Shown one piece after another: positions 28,471-37,286 of a stretch of 64,000 bases of DNA. Source of the stretch: Pyrococcus kukulkanii. GTDB lineage: Archaea; Methanobacteriota_B; Thermococci; Thermococcales; Thermococcaceae. The DNA is taken from the NCBI RefSeq assembly GCF_001577775.1, contig NZ_CP010835.1:1364001-1428000 (forward strand), written 5' to 3'. Every line of letters starts with the position of its first letter. Position 1 is the first letter of the stretch. The notes under the pieces were generated by a model, which saw only the letters and a program-made list of their open reading frames with translations, was not told where the DNA came from and did no database searches. Both the position numbers and the translations under genes were made by a program.

Positions 28471-29589
28471 TCATGGATCTGCGAAGCCTACCGCCCAGGT
28501 TCCGTTGTACCCTACAGGTAAGAACTTCTCGTGGAATTCTTTCCATGATTTCTCTGGATCTATGTCCTTAAATGCCTCTGGATAGAACCATTTTACAAAG
28601 TACTGGAGGGCTACGAAGTCGTAGATGTGTCCGTGAACGAAGTAGATGTGGATTGCATAAACCCTTTTGTTCTTTACAGCGTTCAGATTCTCCCAACCTG
28701 GTCTCTTGATTATCTCTTTCAGCATCCCCTTCGCTCTCTCCTTGCTTACGGTGTAGCCTAAGTCAATGTTCCAGCCCTTCTTTCCGATGAATATTATGAC
28801 GTCTGGATTTTCCTTAAGGACGTATTCTGGGTTTATCTCCCCTGAGCTCTCAAGAACATTGGCTGCTATATTTATTCCTCCTGCAAATTCTATCATTTTT
28901 CCTCTGTAGTGGTTCCTTCCATAGCTTGTCCATCCCTTACCCAGAAGTAGAACTTTTGGCTTTGGATACTCCTTCTCGACCTTTTGGAGTCTTTCGAGTA
29001 TACTTTGAACCTGCTGCTTATAATACTGCATTAACTCCTTTGCCCTGTCCTCTTTTCCAAGTAGAGTGCCAAGGATCATGGTGCTCTTTTCGTGGGCCGT
29101 TATGTTAAATGGTTCATAGTAGTCGATGAACACAACTGGGATTCCAGCCTTCTCTATCCTCTCTATTTGCTCCTTTGCATACCTATACTGCTCTTTTGAC
29201 ATTATCACAACATCTGGCTTTAATTCAATGACTTTCTCCGCACTGAACGTTCCCTTCCATGGATATCCAACGTCTGGGATATCCTTTATCCATGGGAACT
29301 TCTTTACATAAACTTCCCATACAGTGGGTCTTCTTCCCTCCCAGTAATATCTGCTCCATCCCACTATCTTCTTCAGGGCATTAACGCCACCAACGGCAAG
29401 GTATTCCTCGACGTTGAACGTTATGACAACCCTCTGCACTGGAACTTTGACCTTGACCTGTCTTCCCATCATGTCCGTAATAGTTACTACCTTTCCCGTT
29501 TGGGTTTGGGTGGCTTTTGCCCCTATGCATCCAGCTCCAAAGATTGCCATCGTTATTATCAAAACAAGGAGTAATCCAGCTTTCTTCAT
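28471..29589 (-). CDS. Metal-chelate ABC transporter substrate-binding lipoprotein
   Basis: 372 residues. Signal peptide with lipobox GAGCIG, short Gln/Thr linker, then a two-lobed helical-backbone binding protein: VQRVVITFNVEEYLAVGGV, ELKPDVVIM and ENPDVIIFIGKKG are the FecB/BtuF (PF01497) conserved strands. The large size and the WSRYYWEGRRP loop rich in Tyr/Trp suggest an aromatic or metallated ligand. ATG after GGAGGGAG; overlaps the methyltransferase stop by 4 bp, so the methyltransferase is the first gene of the import operon. Confidence 0.9.
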   Translation of the reverse strand: MKKAGLLLVLIITMAIFGAGCIGAKATQTQTGKVVTITDMMGRQVKVKVPVQRVVITFNVEEYLAVGGVNALKKIVGWSRYYWEGRRPTVWEVYVKKFPWIKDIPDVGYPWKGTFSAEKVIELKPDVVIMSKEQYRYAKEQIERIEKAGIPVVFIDYYEPFNITAHEKSTMILGTLLGKEDRAKELMQYYKQQVQSILERLQKVEKEYPKPKVLLLGKGWTSYGRNHYRGKMIEFAGGINIAANVLESSGEINPEYVLKENPDVIIFIGKKGWNIDLGYTVSKERAKGMLKEIIKRPGWENLNAVKNKRVYAIHIYFVHGHIYDFVALQYFVKWFYPEAFKDIDPEKSWKEFHEKFLPVGYNGTWAVGFADP

Positions 29590-30317
29590 TTTTCTCCCTC
29601 CTTGATGGCTTGAATTAAATAGTACTCATAATTTGACCAAACAAGCCTGTAGAAAAGGGGAAATTCCTTCCTTTGGATCTCTCTAAGCCAGGATAGATCC
29701 TCAATAATTATTTCCTTAATTCCGAGCCTTCTTAAAATGTCCACTATGGAATCTGGGACCTTCCCTCTTCTGAGAGGAAGTTTCTCGTTGATCCATGGTG
29801 GTAGACTCGTTGGTTTCCTTTTCTCGTATATGAGAGTTGCAAAGTACCTTATGGCTTTTTTAAGGCCTGTAGGTTGCTTCCAGTTCCCTTCTATTATAAC
29901 CACTTTCCCTCCAGGCTTTGTTACTCTGAAGAACTCCATAAGGGCTTTTTCTGGATTTGGAAGTGTCCATAGAACGTGCCTGCATATGACGCCATTAAAC
30001 TCTCCATCCTCGAAGGGCAGATTCTCCGCATCACCAATGAGGAATCTAATTGGTAAATTCGCCCTACGGGCCTTTTCTTTTGCAATTTCTATCATGTTTT
30101 CGGAGATATCAATTCCAGTAACGTCGTGTCCTAGTTCGGCTAATCTCATCGCTATAAATCCGGTACCAGTTCCAACGTCAAGGATCTTCATCTTCTTAGG
30201 AAAAACTCTTGATAAAACTCTTCTCCACTCGTCAGGTGAGGATACGTGTCCAGGGGATTTATCAAAAGTTTCCGCCCTGCCGTTCCAGTAATCCCGAATG
30301 ATGGCTTTAACGCTCAT
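29586..30317 (-). CDS. Class I SAM methyltransferase, first gene of a metal-chelate import operon
   Basis: 243 residues: SAM motif I ILDVGTGTGFIAM, acidic loop GIDISENMIEIA, DAENLPFEDGEF, and LRVT/ FFRVTKPGGKVVII. This is the UbiE/ArsM-like fold, with no recognisable substrate-specific motif. It precedes and overlaps the lipoprotein gene, so it is co-expressed with the importer; it may methylate or remodel the imported ligand (chelator, corrinoid or porphyrinoid). Promoter GAATATATATT near 30335-30346 on the minus strand. Confidence 0.82.
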   Translation of the reverse strand: MSVKAIIRDYWNGRAETFDKSPGHVSSPDEWRRVLSRVFPKKMKILDVGTGTGFIAMRLAELGHDVTGIDISENMIEIAKEKARRANLPIRFLIGDAENLPFEDGEFNGVICRHVLWTLPNPEKALMEFFRVTKPGGKVVIIEGNWKQPTGLKKAIRYFATLIYEKRKPTSLPPWINEKLPLRRGKVPDSIVDILRRLGIKEIIIEDLSWLREIQRKEFPLFYRLVWSNYEYYLIQAIKEGEK

Positions 30318-30430
30318 TGTGTATCACCATCTTAATATATATTCAAATAATGTACTACTAATCTTCAAAAGAGTAACACAAAATGACAAAATTTAAAGAT
30401 TTTTTAATATGTAAGTTTAAAACAAAAAGT

Positions 30431-31192
30431 TCAAATCTTTCGGGCAAACGTTATGTATCCAGTGTGAGCAAGAATTGTAGTGGTGGGCCTCATGCACTCC
30501 TTCTTTACCTCTTGCTCGAATATTACTACATCAATAGTTCTAGGCTTCATGAAAACGTCCTTGAACTCCCTAAGTTTTTCTCTAAGCCTTATCACCTGAT
30601 TAGCGCAGGGAGTGTAGGCAACGAAGAATCCTCCTGGCTTTAATGCTTTTGCTGCATGCTCCACAACCCTTTCTGGTTGGGGCAGGTCTAGGATTACATG
30701 ATCAACGTTCTCCTCGTCTATTCCCTCGTAAATGTCCTTCAGCTTTATCGTAACTCGATCGTCAAAACCTGCCCACTTTATGTTCTCCCAGGCAAGCTTT
30801 GCAAAATCCTCCCTTATTTCGTAGCTGACTATCTTTCCCTGGGACCCCACTATGTTTGCTAGGAATAAAGTTAAAGCCCCACTTCCTACTCCAGCTTCCA
30901 CTATGAAATCCCCTGGGGAAATCCCAGCGTATGCAACTATTAATGCAGCATCCTTAGGGTGAACTATTTGGGGGCCTCTCTTCATTTTATCTAGGTAATC
31001 TACTATCCTGGGCTTTAGAATTTTGAACTCATGCCCTTTGTGGCTCTTTATTGATTCTCCGTACTCCTTGCCAATTATCTCCTCCAGCTTTAATATCCCC
31101 AGATCGGTGTGGAAGTCCCTATCTTGAACGGTGACTAAATACCTTTTTCCCCTTGGGTCAACGAGAACTACTTTCTCTCCTTCCTTAATCAT
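30431..31192 (-). CDS. trmI: tRNA (adenine-57/58-N1)-methyltransferase TrmI
   Basis: Archaeal TrmI forms m1A57/58 in the T-loop, a thermostability modification. 253 residues: N-terminal beta domain (VVLVDPRGKRYLVTV), FHTDLGILKLEEIIG, GPQIVHPKDAALIVAYAG, SAM motif I VEAGVGSGALT, and VILDLPQPERVVEHAAKALKPGG (visible as LDLPQPE). Highly similar to the P. abyssi enzyme, but with clear differences from the sequence I remember. Its start overlaps the stop of the DUF257 gene. Confidence 0.95.
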   Translation of the reverse strand: MIKEGEKVVLVDPRGKRYLVTVQDRDFHTDLGILKLEEIIGKEYGESIKSHKGHEFKILKPRIVDYLDKMKRGPQIVHPKDAALIVAYAGISPGDFIVEAGVGSGALTLFLANIVGSQGKIVSYEIREDFAKLAWENIKWAGFDDRVTIKLKDIYEGIDEENVDHVILDLPQPERVVEHAAKALKPGGFFVAYTPCANQVIRLREKLREFKDVFMKPRTIDVVIFEQEVKKECMRPTTTILAHTGYITFARKI

Positions 31193-31803
31193 CCTTTCTT
31201 CACCAGAATTCCCTTGTTTGAGGCATATATTACCAATGGACTTATCTCTTCCAAGGCTGCAACGCTCTTTTCAGGGGCTAGATCCAAGTTCAGGAGGTAT
31301 ATTGAGGTCCAGTCCTCTATTGGCAAAACACTCCTACTTAGCAGAATCGTCTCCAGAGCCCTCTCCCCTCCAAAGTACAAGTATTCGGCAAGTCCTACCG
31401 TGATAAATATCACCCTTTTAGATGACTTAGCAAGTATCTCTCTTATCCCTGGGTAATATAGTTTGATGAATTCAGATAGGTCATACGTGAGGGGTATCTC
31501 TTCGACTATTTCGCTGTAACTAATTTTCCCGGGCCCAATTTTAACTGCCTTAACGTTCCCCACTATGCTCTCCATTACCCTTTTGTACTTTTCCGGGGAG
31601 ACTCTTCTTATGTACGTCCTGAAAAGTATGTCCCCCACGCCAAAAAAATCATCTATGACGACCTCGAATTCCTTAATGAAACTCATGACTAGGTTATCCC
31701 AAAGAAGTTCATGAGCAGGGAACGTGCTTGGGTATTCTATTATCGCTATGTCCCCATTCTTTATTTCATCTATGATCATTTTAGCTATGATATCATGTTC
31801 CAT
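31189..31803 (-). CDS. DUF257 (KaiC-like fold) protein, operon with trmI
   Basis: 204 residues of a Thermococcales-specific family (DUF257): DIAIIEYPSTFPAHELLWDNLVM is the first strand and helix, where a RecA/KaiC ATPase would have a P-loop, but no GxxxxGK[ST] is present; RVIFITVGLAEYLYFG and IYLLNLDLAPEKS are the later strands. It is therefore a likely non-ATPase relative of KaiC. It overlaps trmI by 4 bp. Two related proteins flank the chemoreceptor at 35-38 kb. Confidence 0.72.
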   Translation of the reverse strand: MEHDIIAKMIIDEIKNGDIAIIEYPSTFPAHELLWDNLVMSFIKEFEVVIDDFFGVGDILFRTYIRRVSPEKYKRVMESIVGNVKAVKIGPGKISYSEIVEEIPLTYDLSEFIKLYYPGIREILAKSSKRVIFITVGLAEYLYFGGERALETILLSRSVLPIEDWTSIYLLNLDLAPEKSVAALEEISPLVIYASNKGILVKKG

Positions 31804-31860
31804 ACTCGCTCCCCAAAGATTTTAAACCCATGAAATTTTTAAAGTTTGGGGGATTTTAAA

Positions 31861-32163
31861 ATGGGAAAATTTGTTGTTTGGCCCTCTGAGCTTGATGCTA
31901 GGCTCACCAAAAAATATGGAAGGGTAGTTCCCAGGAACATCGCAGTTGATAGTCCCTCTTTGGATGAAATAGTTGATGCCTTAGAGATGATTGGGGCTAA
32001 AGTCGTTGAGATTGAGCGAGATAAACTAAACCCGAGGTTATCTGGGATAGATGAAGATTTGAGAACTTATGGAATGCTCGTTGTAGAAAGCCCCTATGGG
32101 AAGGCAAAAACCCTCAAACTTGTTGCTCAGAAAATCAGAGAGCTTAGGAAGAGAAAGAAATAG
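31861..32163 (+). CDS. srp19: Signal recognition particle subunit SRP19
   Basis: Binds helices 6 and 8 of SRP RNA to prepare SRP54 binding. 100 residues: FVVWPSELDARLTKKYGRVVPRNIAV and VEIERDKLNPRLSG are the SRP19 core, with a basic tail (RELRKRKK). Start is the ATG at 31861 after GGGGGATTTTAAA; the ORF upstream has an earlier in-frame start without support. Confidence 0.95.
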   Translation: MGKFVVWPSELDARLTKKYGRVVPRNIAVDSPSLDEIVDALEMIGAKVVEIERDKLNPRLSGIDEDLRTYGMLVVESPYGKAKTLKLVAQKIRELRKRKK

Positions 32164-32406
32164 CTACTCTTCTTCAATTTCGACGACAATTGCTGTGGTT
32201 GTGTCTATAACTCCATCAATGTTGTGGATATCGTGGAGTATTTTCCTTGTTAGCTCTCCTAAGTCTGAGGCCTCTATGTGAACTATAGCGTCATAGGGGC
32301 CAGTAACGGCATCTGCCTTTGTAACCCCTGGTATCTTCTTAATCTCCTCAATAACCTTCTCAACTTTTCCGATCTCAATTGTCAACAAAACGTAAGCCCT
32401 AACCAT
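32164..32406 (-). CDS. Stand-alone RAM-domain protein (Lrp/AsnC effector domain)
   Basis: 80 residues without a helix-turn-helix: VRAYVLLTIEIGKVEKVIEEI, VTKADAVTGPYDAIVHIEA and the acidic end. This is the ligand-binding RAM domain of Lrp/AsnC regulators on its own, known in Pyrococcus as small octameric amino-acid sensors. ATG 32406 after the TTGG..GGTGG sequence; longer reading frame is not part of the protein. Convergent with srp19 (1-bp gap). Confidence 0.85.
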   Translation of the reverse strand: MVRAYVLLTIEIGKVEKVIEEIKKIPGVTKADAVTGPYDAIVHIEASDLGELTRKILHDIHNIDGVIDTTTAIVVEIEEE

Positions 32407-32517
32407 TTTCCACCACCCTTGGAAGTTTTCCCAATGAAAAGTTAGTTTACTCAGCTTATATCGTTTTCCATTGGACACCGAAAGGTTAAATTCTCCAGAA
32501 GGGGAAGTATTAATCGT

Positions 32518-33741
32518 ATGATAAAGGTTAACTCTAAGCTTTGTGCCATATGTAAGGGTAGGAAACTTCTATGTGGTAGACCCGTCTGTCCAATTCTGGA
32601 GAGATTTAGGGCAGTTCAGGAGGTCACCCCCTTAATAAATAGGGAGGATATTTTTGGTTCATCTCCACCAAGCATTTTTGTTGGGGAGTATGGATACCCC
32701 AAAGTAAGACTCGGGCCTTTGGTCCCCCCTATAGAGGGTGAGACTTCTTATCTAGATAGTCCGAATTCCTGGGAGAACGTCACGATAAGGGACGTGCTAA
32801 GGTACAGGTCTCTGCTGGTTATGGGCCAGGTGAAGGTTGATGTCGATGTAAGGAAATCTGGAAGGCTAATTGAAAGTATTCAGGAGCTGGCCTTATCTTC
32901 TAAGCCCGTGGATAGTGAAATTTTACTAAAAGGAAAACCGATTATTAAGGTCCTTCCAAGTGAATTTGCGCCTCCGGTTGGGCCTAGAGGTGCTCTAAGG
33001 AAGTTAGAGGTTGTAGATAACCCAAAGGTACCTAGGAAAGTTGATTATGTAGTCAGCGATGAACTTAAGGCTAAGGATGCGATAATAACTTTATATGAGG
33101 CGGGTTTTGATGAGTATTACATAATAAGGCTATTGTCCGCTGGATTACTTGGTATTAGGAGGAAGTTAGTGCCTACAAGATGGAGCATCACCGCGGTTCA
33201 GGACACCATAGGTAGTTACCTTAGGAAGATCATCCTTGACTACGAGCCGATAGAAAAGTACGAGCTTTACTTTTACGAATTCCTGGGTAATAGGTACGTA
33301 GTCCTTTTAATCCCCAGGAGATACTCTTTTGAGTTGCTAGAGGTTTGGCTGAAAGGTTCCCTCTTTGGGAGTGACGAGCCTTCCGTGATTCATGACTATG
33401 AGGACTTTAGGGGAATACGGGGGTACGCTGAAGAGACAAGTGGAGCTTATTACGCTGCAAGGTTAAGCGTCTTGGAGTATTTAAGGAGGAGAAAGAAGCA
33501 GGCAAGTGCAATAGTATTTAGGGAAGTTACGCCAGCTTATTACGCTCCGGTTGGTGTATGGCAGATCAGGGTTGGGGTCAGAAAGGCGTTAGAGAAGATG
33601 CCCAAGACTTTTGAAGCACTTACGGAAGCTTTAAATGAAGTTAGGAAGATATTACAGCACCCTCTAGATAAGTACTTAGAGAGGAGTTGGTTAATTAAGC
33701 AATTAAGACAGAGAAGTATTGAGGCCTTCCTGGGGGTTTAA
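32518..33741 (+). CDS. nreA: NreA DNA-repair protein with C-terminal PIP box
   Basis: Archaeal Nre proteins act in DNA damage response and bind PCNA. 407 residues: N-terminal zinc-binding CAICKGRKLLCGRPVCPI, SIFVGEYGYPKVRLGPLVPP, and GLLGIRRKLVPTRWSITAVQD (seen as RRKLVPTRWSITA). The extreme C-terminus QRSIEAFLGV fits the PCNA-binding PIP box (Q-x-x-I-x-x-F-L). A CBS-domain gene follows after 2 bp. Confidence 0.88.
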   Translation: MIKVNSKLCAICKGRKLLCGRPVCPILERFRAVQEVTPLINREDIFGSSPPSIFVGEYGYPKVRLGPLVPPIEGETSYLDSPNSWENVTIRDVLRYRSLLVMGQVKVDVDVRKSGRLIESIQELALSSKPVDSEILLKGKPIIKVLPSEFAPPVGPRGALRKLEVVDNPKVPRKVDYVVSDELKAKDAIITLYEAGFDEYYIIRLLSAGLLGIRRKLVPTRWSITAVQDTIGSYLRKIILDYEPIEKYELYFYEFLGNRYVVLLIPRRYSFELLEVWLKGSLFGSDEPSVIHDYEDFRGIRGYAEETSGAYYAARLSVLEYLRRRKKQASAIVFREVTPAYYAPVGVWQIRVGVRKALEKMPKTFEALTEALNEVRKILQHPLDKYLERSWLIKQLRQRSIEAFLGV

Positions 33742-33743
33742 GA

Positions 33744-34262
33744 ATGGAAAGGAAGGTCGCGAGAATAATGGGTAAGAGAAAGCTTGTCCTATTAGCCAGA
33801 AAAGAGGAATTGAGTCATAATATAAAGTACATCTCAAAAGTTCCCGTGAGGATAGTTATGGATAGGGAGTTCCTAAAGGTTCAGCCCGAGACTCCAATTT
33901 TTGAGCTAATAGGGATGTTCACAAGCGAAGAAACTTCTGCAGTGGTTGTCGATGAAAGGGATAGATTAATTGGTTTTATAACAATGAAAGACCTATTGAG
34001 CTATTTCGTCCCTCCCAGGAAGTACTCCGTTGTGGGTTTTGGTCTGCTTAAGAGGTACGCCTTCACAAGGGCATCTAGGGTTGCCGATGTGATGGTAAAA
34101 AGGCCCATAACGATTAGCGTCAATGATGACCTTGGCCATGCCATAAAGCTCATGATTGAAACTGGAAAGCATCATTTACCCGTCATCGATGAGGAGAGGA
34201 AGGTGCATGGTATACTGGAAGTTAAGGACATAATAAGATTGATCAGAATAGTCGCGATGTAG
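33744..34262 (+). CDS. CBS-domain pair protein
   Basis: 172 residues. A basic N-terminal segment (RKVARIMGKRKLVLLARK), then two CBS motifs: FEL..SAVVVDERDRLIGFITMKDLL and VADVMVKRPITISVNDDLGHAIKLM / HHLPVIDEERKVHGILEVKDII. The pair binds adenine nucleotides in known relatives. Being two bases after nreA, it is translated from the same message; whether it regulates repair is unknown. Confidence 0.85.
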   Translation: MERKVARIMGKRKLVLLARKEELSHNIKYISKVPVRIVMDREFLKVQPETPIFELIGMFTSEETSAVVVDERDRLIGFITMKDLLSYFVPPRKYSVVGFGLLKRYAFTRASRVADVMVKRPITISVNDDLGHAIKLMIETGKHHLPVIDEERKVHGILEVKDIIRLIRIVAM

Positions 34263-34407
34263 ACCGGTGTGTTAGAGAATTTGCCAAGGTGTGCAACCAA
34301 ATGTTTATAAATTATTTCTGTTATAAAATTGTTATAAAATTTACACGAAAAAGACGATTTTTAAAGATAAAATTTAAAAAACTAAAAAAAATTTGCAAAG
34401 AGGGAAA

Positions 34408-34821
34408 ATGAAAGGGGAAGTTATACTTGACGTTCAGAGGTTGCTCTCCCTTACGGATGAAGAAGTAGTGGAAGCTGTTAGGAAACTAAGGGGTAGGGTT
34501 AGATGTCCCTATTGTGGATCCTCGGAGATTGTCAAGATAGGATTCATAAAGAGACATAATGGACTTGGAATTCGGAGGTTCAAGTGCAAGAATTGTGGAA
34601 GAACATTTAACGAGCTGGATGGAACTCCTTTAAGCGGTGTTCATTCACTGAGGCGAATAGTACTCATAGCATACTTTGCATTGTACTTGAAATTTACCCC
34701 CTCGACTATTATGGCGATAGTTGACTTGAAGTATCCAACTGTCGTTAGATTGTACAGAAAGGTTACTGAGAATAAGGAATTTTTCAATGAATTGTTGGAA
34801 TTATTACTAAATGAACAATAA
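34408..34821 (+). CDS. Transposase-like zinc-ribbon/HTH protein without catalytic domain
   Basis: 137 residues. C4 zinc ribbon CPYCGSSEIVKIG...FKCKNCGRTF at about residues 30-65, then a helical part with a helix-turn-helix (STIMAIVDLKYPTVVRLYRKVTE). This is the N-terminal part of IS1/IS1595-type transposases, but no DDE domain follows within 290 bp, so it is either a truncated transposase or a domesticated regulator. ATG 34408 follows GAGGG. Base composition here and in the flanks is more AT-rich than neighbours. Confidence 0.6.
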   Translation: MKGEVILDVQRLLSLTDEEVVEAVRKLRGRVRCPYCGSSEIVKIGFIKRHNGLGIRRFKCKNCGRTFNELDGTPLSGVHSLRRIVLIAYFALYLKFTPSTIMAIVDLKYPTVVRLYRKVTENKEFFNELLELLLNEQ

Positions 34822-35111
34822 GCCCTATATAATTTCTAAATTTGTTTATTTTGATATTTAGTTTGAAAATCGCACTTCATAATGCGTTAATATGGAACTA
34901 TTTTGTACATTTTTCTGAAATAGAGTATTAACTTGATAGCTATTTTGATAGCTATATCCCCGTTATCAACAAATTTTGTTAGTCTTGGACATTTGTTGTA
35001 AATATCAATAAAAAGTGTAACATTTCGTCATAAAAATTTTGAACAAAAATGCACACAAAACTTAAAATTCTCGAATGAGTGTTATATTATGTGACAGGTG
35101 GTGAGGTAGCC
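34822..35111 (+). promoter_or_regulatory. AT-rich 290-bp intergenic region with tandem repeat before the chemoreceptor operon
   Basis: Mostly A/T. Contains two head-to-tail copies of TTGATAGCTATT/A at 34933-34956, each with the palindrome TAGCTA, spaced 12 bp. TATA-like CTTAAAATT near 35060 and GTTATATTA at 35081-35089 precede the ribosome-binding GGTGGTGAGG. The repeats are candidate operator sites. No RNA gene is evident. Confidence 0.45.
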
Positions 35112-35774
35112 ATGGAGATATCGGATGTGCTCGAAAAGGAAAAGATAAGCGTATTGGTAGAATATACATCCGAGGATGTACTTGGCCCAACGGTGTTTAC
35201 AATACTGCAGAGAATTATAGAAAAGTACGGAGAGAGGGCTTTGGTCATAATTACGGACTTCCTTGACACCCTCCCTATATATAAGTATCAAGCAGAGCTC
35301 TTGGGTATGAAAACGGATTTAATAGACAACGTTCCAGTGATAAAGGTCGGTGGAAAGATCAGCGTTGGTAATGTACTTCACAAGATTCCGATCTCAGCAT
35401 ACCCGGTGTATAAAACCCTGTACGAGGAAGCCTTAGGGAAGCTGTTGGACAACGTGAGACATCACAACGGTTTCTACGTAAATATGCAACTTGGAATAGA
35501 GAATATAATGAACATATTTGATAAGAAAGAGCTTATCGAACAGGTTCACGATATTGGGGAATACGTTGTGACGAAGAGCAAAGATATTAGGGATATCGTT
35601 TTCGTTAACACTGATTCGATGAAGAACGTTTCTCTTCAAGTGATTTCAATGCTGAAGATGATCTTTCCAATAGTTTTGAAGCTAACAAATGATGGAAAGT
35701 CCTTTGTTGTGAGTAAAAGCGTTTTTCCAAGCCTTAAAGGAAGTAGTGGTACAATATGGGAGGTGAAGGAGTAA
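35112..35774 (+). CDS. DUF257/KaiC-like degenerate protein upstream of the chemoreceptor
   Basis: 220 residues: ISVLVEYTSEDVLGPTVFTILQRII parallels the DUF257 protein at 31.2 kb, with a RecA-like strand but no Walker A. LVIITDFLDTLPIYKYQAELLG and VFVNTDSMKNVSLQVISMLK are further strands. No membrane span. ATG 35112 follows GGTGGTGAGG. Its stop abuts the chemoreceptor ATG (TAAATG), so the two are co-translated. Confidence 0.68.
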   Translation: MEISDVLEKEKISVLVEYTSEDVLGPTVFTILQRIIEKYGERALVIITDFLDTLPIYKYQAELLGMKTDLIDNVPVIKVGGKISVGNVLHKIPISAYPVYKTLYEEALGKLLDNVRHHNGFYVNMQLGIENIMNIFDKKELIEQVHDIGEYVVTKSKDIRDIVFVNTDSMKNVSLQVISMLKMIFPIVLKLTNDGKSFVVSKSVFPSLKGSSGTIWEVKE

Positions 35775-37280
35775 ATGGAGTTCAAGAGGAAACTTACGCT
35801 TTCAATATTCCTTCCCTTAATCTTGGTCGTTGTTACGGCAATAGTAATCGAGAACATCGCTATCTCTGACCTTTACGATAACTTAGCGAAGACAATGGAG
35901 ATAGTAAGGTCAGGAGGTTCAGTGGAGGCCATACAGTCGAGCATGAGTTCGGCCTTATCCCAACTAAAGAAAACCTTATGGATTAGCATAGGGGCCATGG
36001 CTGCAGTTGCAGCAGGTTCAGGGGTGGTAGCGTATGGATTAATGAAATCAGCACTTGATCCTGTAAGCAAGATGGCAAGAGTTGCAGAGAATATAGCTCA
36101 GGGAAGATTGAGTAAGGCTAGGCAGATGATCAGGGAAATTAGGTATGAGGAGAGCGATGAGATAGGAAAGCTCCTTGAGGCATTTAAATCAATATCTCAG
36201 GATGTCCTTAGGACGCTTGAAGTAATAACAGAGAGAATGGAGAAGATAGCTGAAGGAGATGTAAGAGACGATATAACCTTGCATGCTAAGGGTGACTTTG
36301 AGAGTATACTTAATTCAATGAGGAAAACGATAACACAACTAAGAACTCTAATGAAAACCGTAAAGGATCTTGCCCTAACGCTTGAGAAGAGGGCTGATGA
36401 GTTGACTAGGATTGCCTCAGAAATCACGGAGGCAGTAAATCAGGTGGCCGAGGCAATTCAGCAGGTTAGCACTGAAGCCCAGAGGCAACAGGAGAACATA
36501 AGCATGATAATGGATGGGATGAACATTACCGCCGATGTAACTCAGAAGACAGTAGATACCATGGAGGAGTTTAGTGGAGTAGTCAATGAAGTAATATCGA
36601 TAGCTAGGGAAGGCAAAGAAAAAGGTGAGAAGGCAATAACCCAAGTGGGAGACATTCAGGAGGCTATGAAAGTCATTAGGGACGCGGTTCAAGAAGTAGC
36701 CGAGATGAGTAAGAACGTTGGTGAGATAATAAACACGATAGCTGATATAGCCGAGCAAACAAACCTCTTAGCATTGAATGCTGCTATAGAAGCTGCTAGA
36801 GCAGGCGAACTTGGAAGAGGTTTTGCCGTTGTAGCCCAGGAAGTTAGGAATTTAGCTGAAGAAAGCAAGGATGCAGCCGAGAGAATAAGGTCGATTCTTA
36901 GGGAGATACAGGAGAAAGTGGAGAGGGCCGTTGAGGAGACAGAAAGGGGGGTTAAGATCGTGGATAATTCCGTGGACTTTCTGAAGGAGACAGTCAGCTA
37001 CCTAATGAATATTGGAGAACTGCTAGATGATGTGGAGGAGAGGCTTAGTGCCGTTAAGTCAGAAATCGCCAACACCCAGGAGCATGTTGAGAATGCTAAG
37101 AAAGCCCTTGAGAACTTGGCGGCAAGTGCAGAAGAGATGACCGCCAGTGCCCAGGAAGTTAGTGCAAGCGCTGAGGAGCAGGCCTCATCCCTAGAGGAAG
37201 TAAAGAGGAACATAATCGATCTCAGGAACATAGTCAAGGAGCTCAGGAAGGCCATTGACTTCATAAAAGTTGAGGGGTGA
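35775..37280 (+). CDS. Methyl-accepting chemotaxis protein
   Basis: 501 residues. TM1 about residues 8-30, an unusually short external loop (about 36 residues), and TM2 about 67-90 ([21 protein letters not shown]). HAMP at about 93-150 and a second HAMP-like segment ([14 protein letters not shown]) follow, then a coiled-coil signalling domain whose hairpin tip reads [21 protein letters not shown] at about 325 (seen as [15 protein letters not shown]). With no room for a ligand domain outside, it may sense membrane or cytoplasmic state, or receive signals from the flanking KaiC-like proteins. It signals to CheA/CheW encoded elsewhere. Confidence 0.93.
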   Translation: MEFKRKLTLSIFLPLILVVVTAIVIENIAISDLYDNLAKTMEIVRSGGSVEAIQSSMSSALSQLKKTLWISIGAMAAVAAGSGVVAYGLMKSALDPVSKMARVAENIAQGRLSKARQMIREIRYEESDEIGKLLEAFKSISQDVLRTLEVITERMEKIAEGDVRDDITLHAKGDFESILNSMRKTITQLRTLMKTVKDLALTLEKRADELTRIASEITEAVNQVAEAIQQVSTEAQRQQENISMIMDGMNITADVTQKTVDTMEEFSGVVNEVISIAREGKEKGEKAITQVGDIQEAMKVIRDAVQEVAEMSKNVGEIINTIADIAEQTNLLALNAAIEAARAGELGRGFAVVAQEVRNLAEESKDAAERIRSILREIQEKVERAVEETERGVKIVDNSVDFLKETVSYLMNIGELLDDVEERLSAVKSEIANTQEHVENAKKALENLAASAEEMTASAQEVSASAEEQASSLEEVKRNIIDLRNIVKELRKAIDFIKVEG

Positions 37281-37286
37281 ATTATA

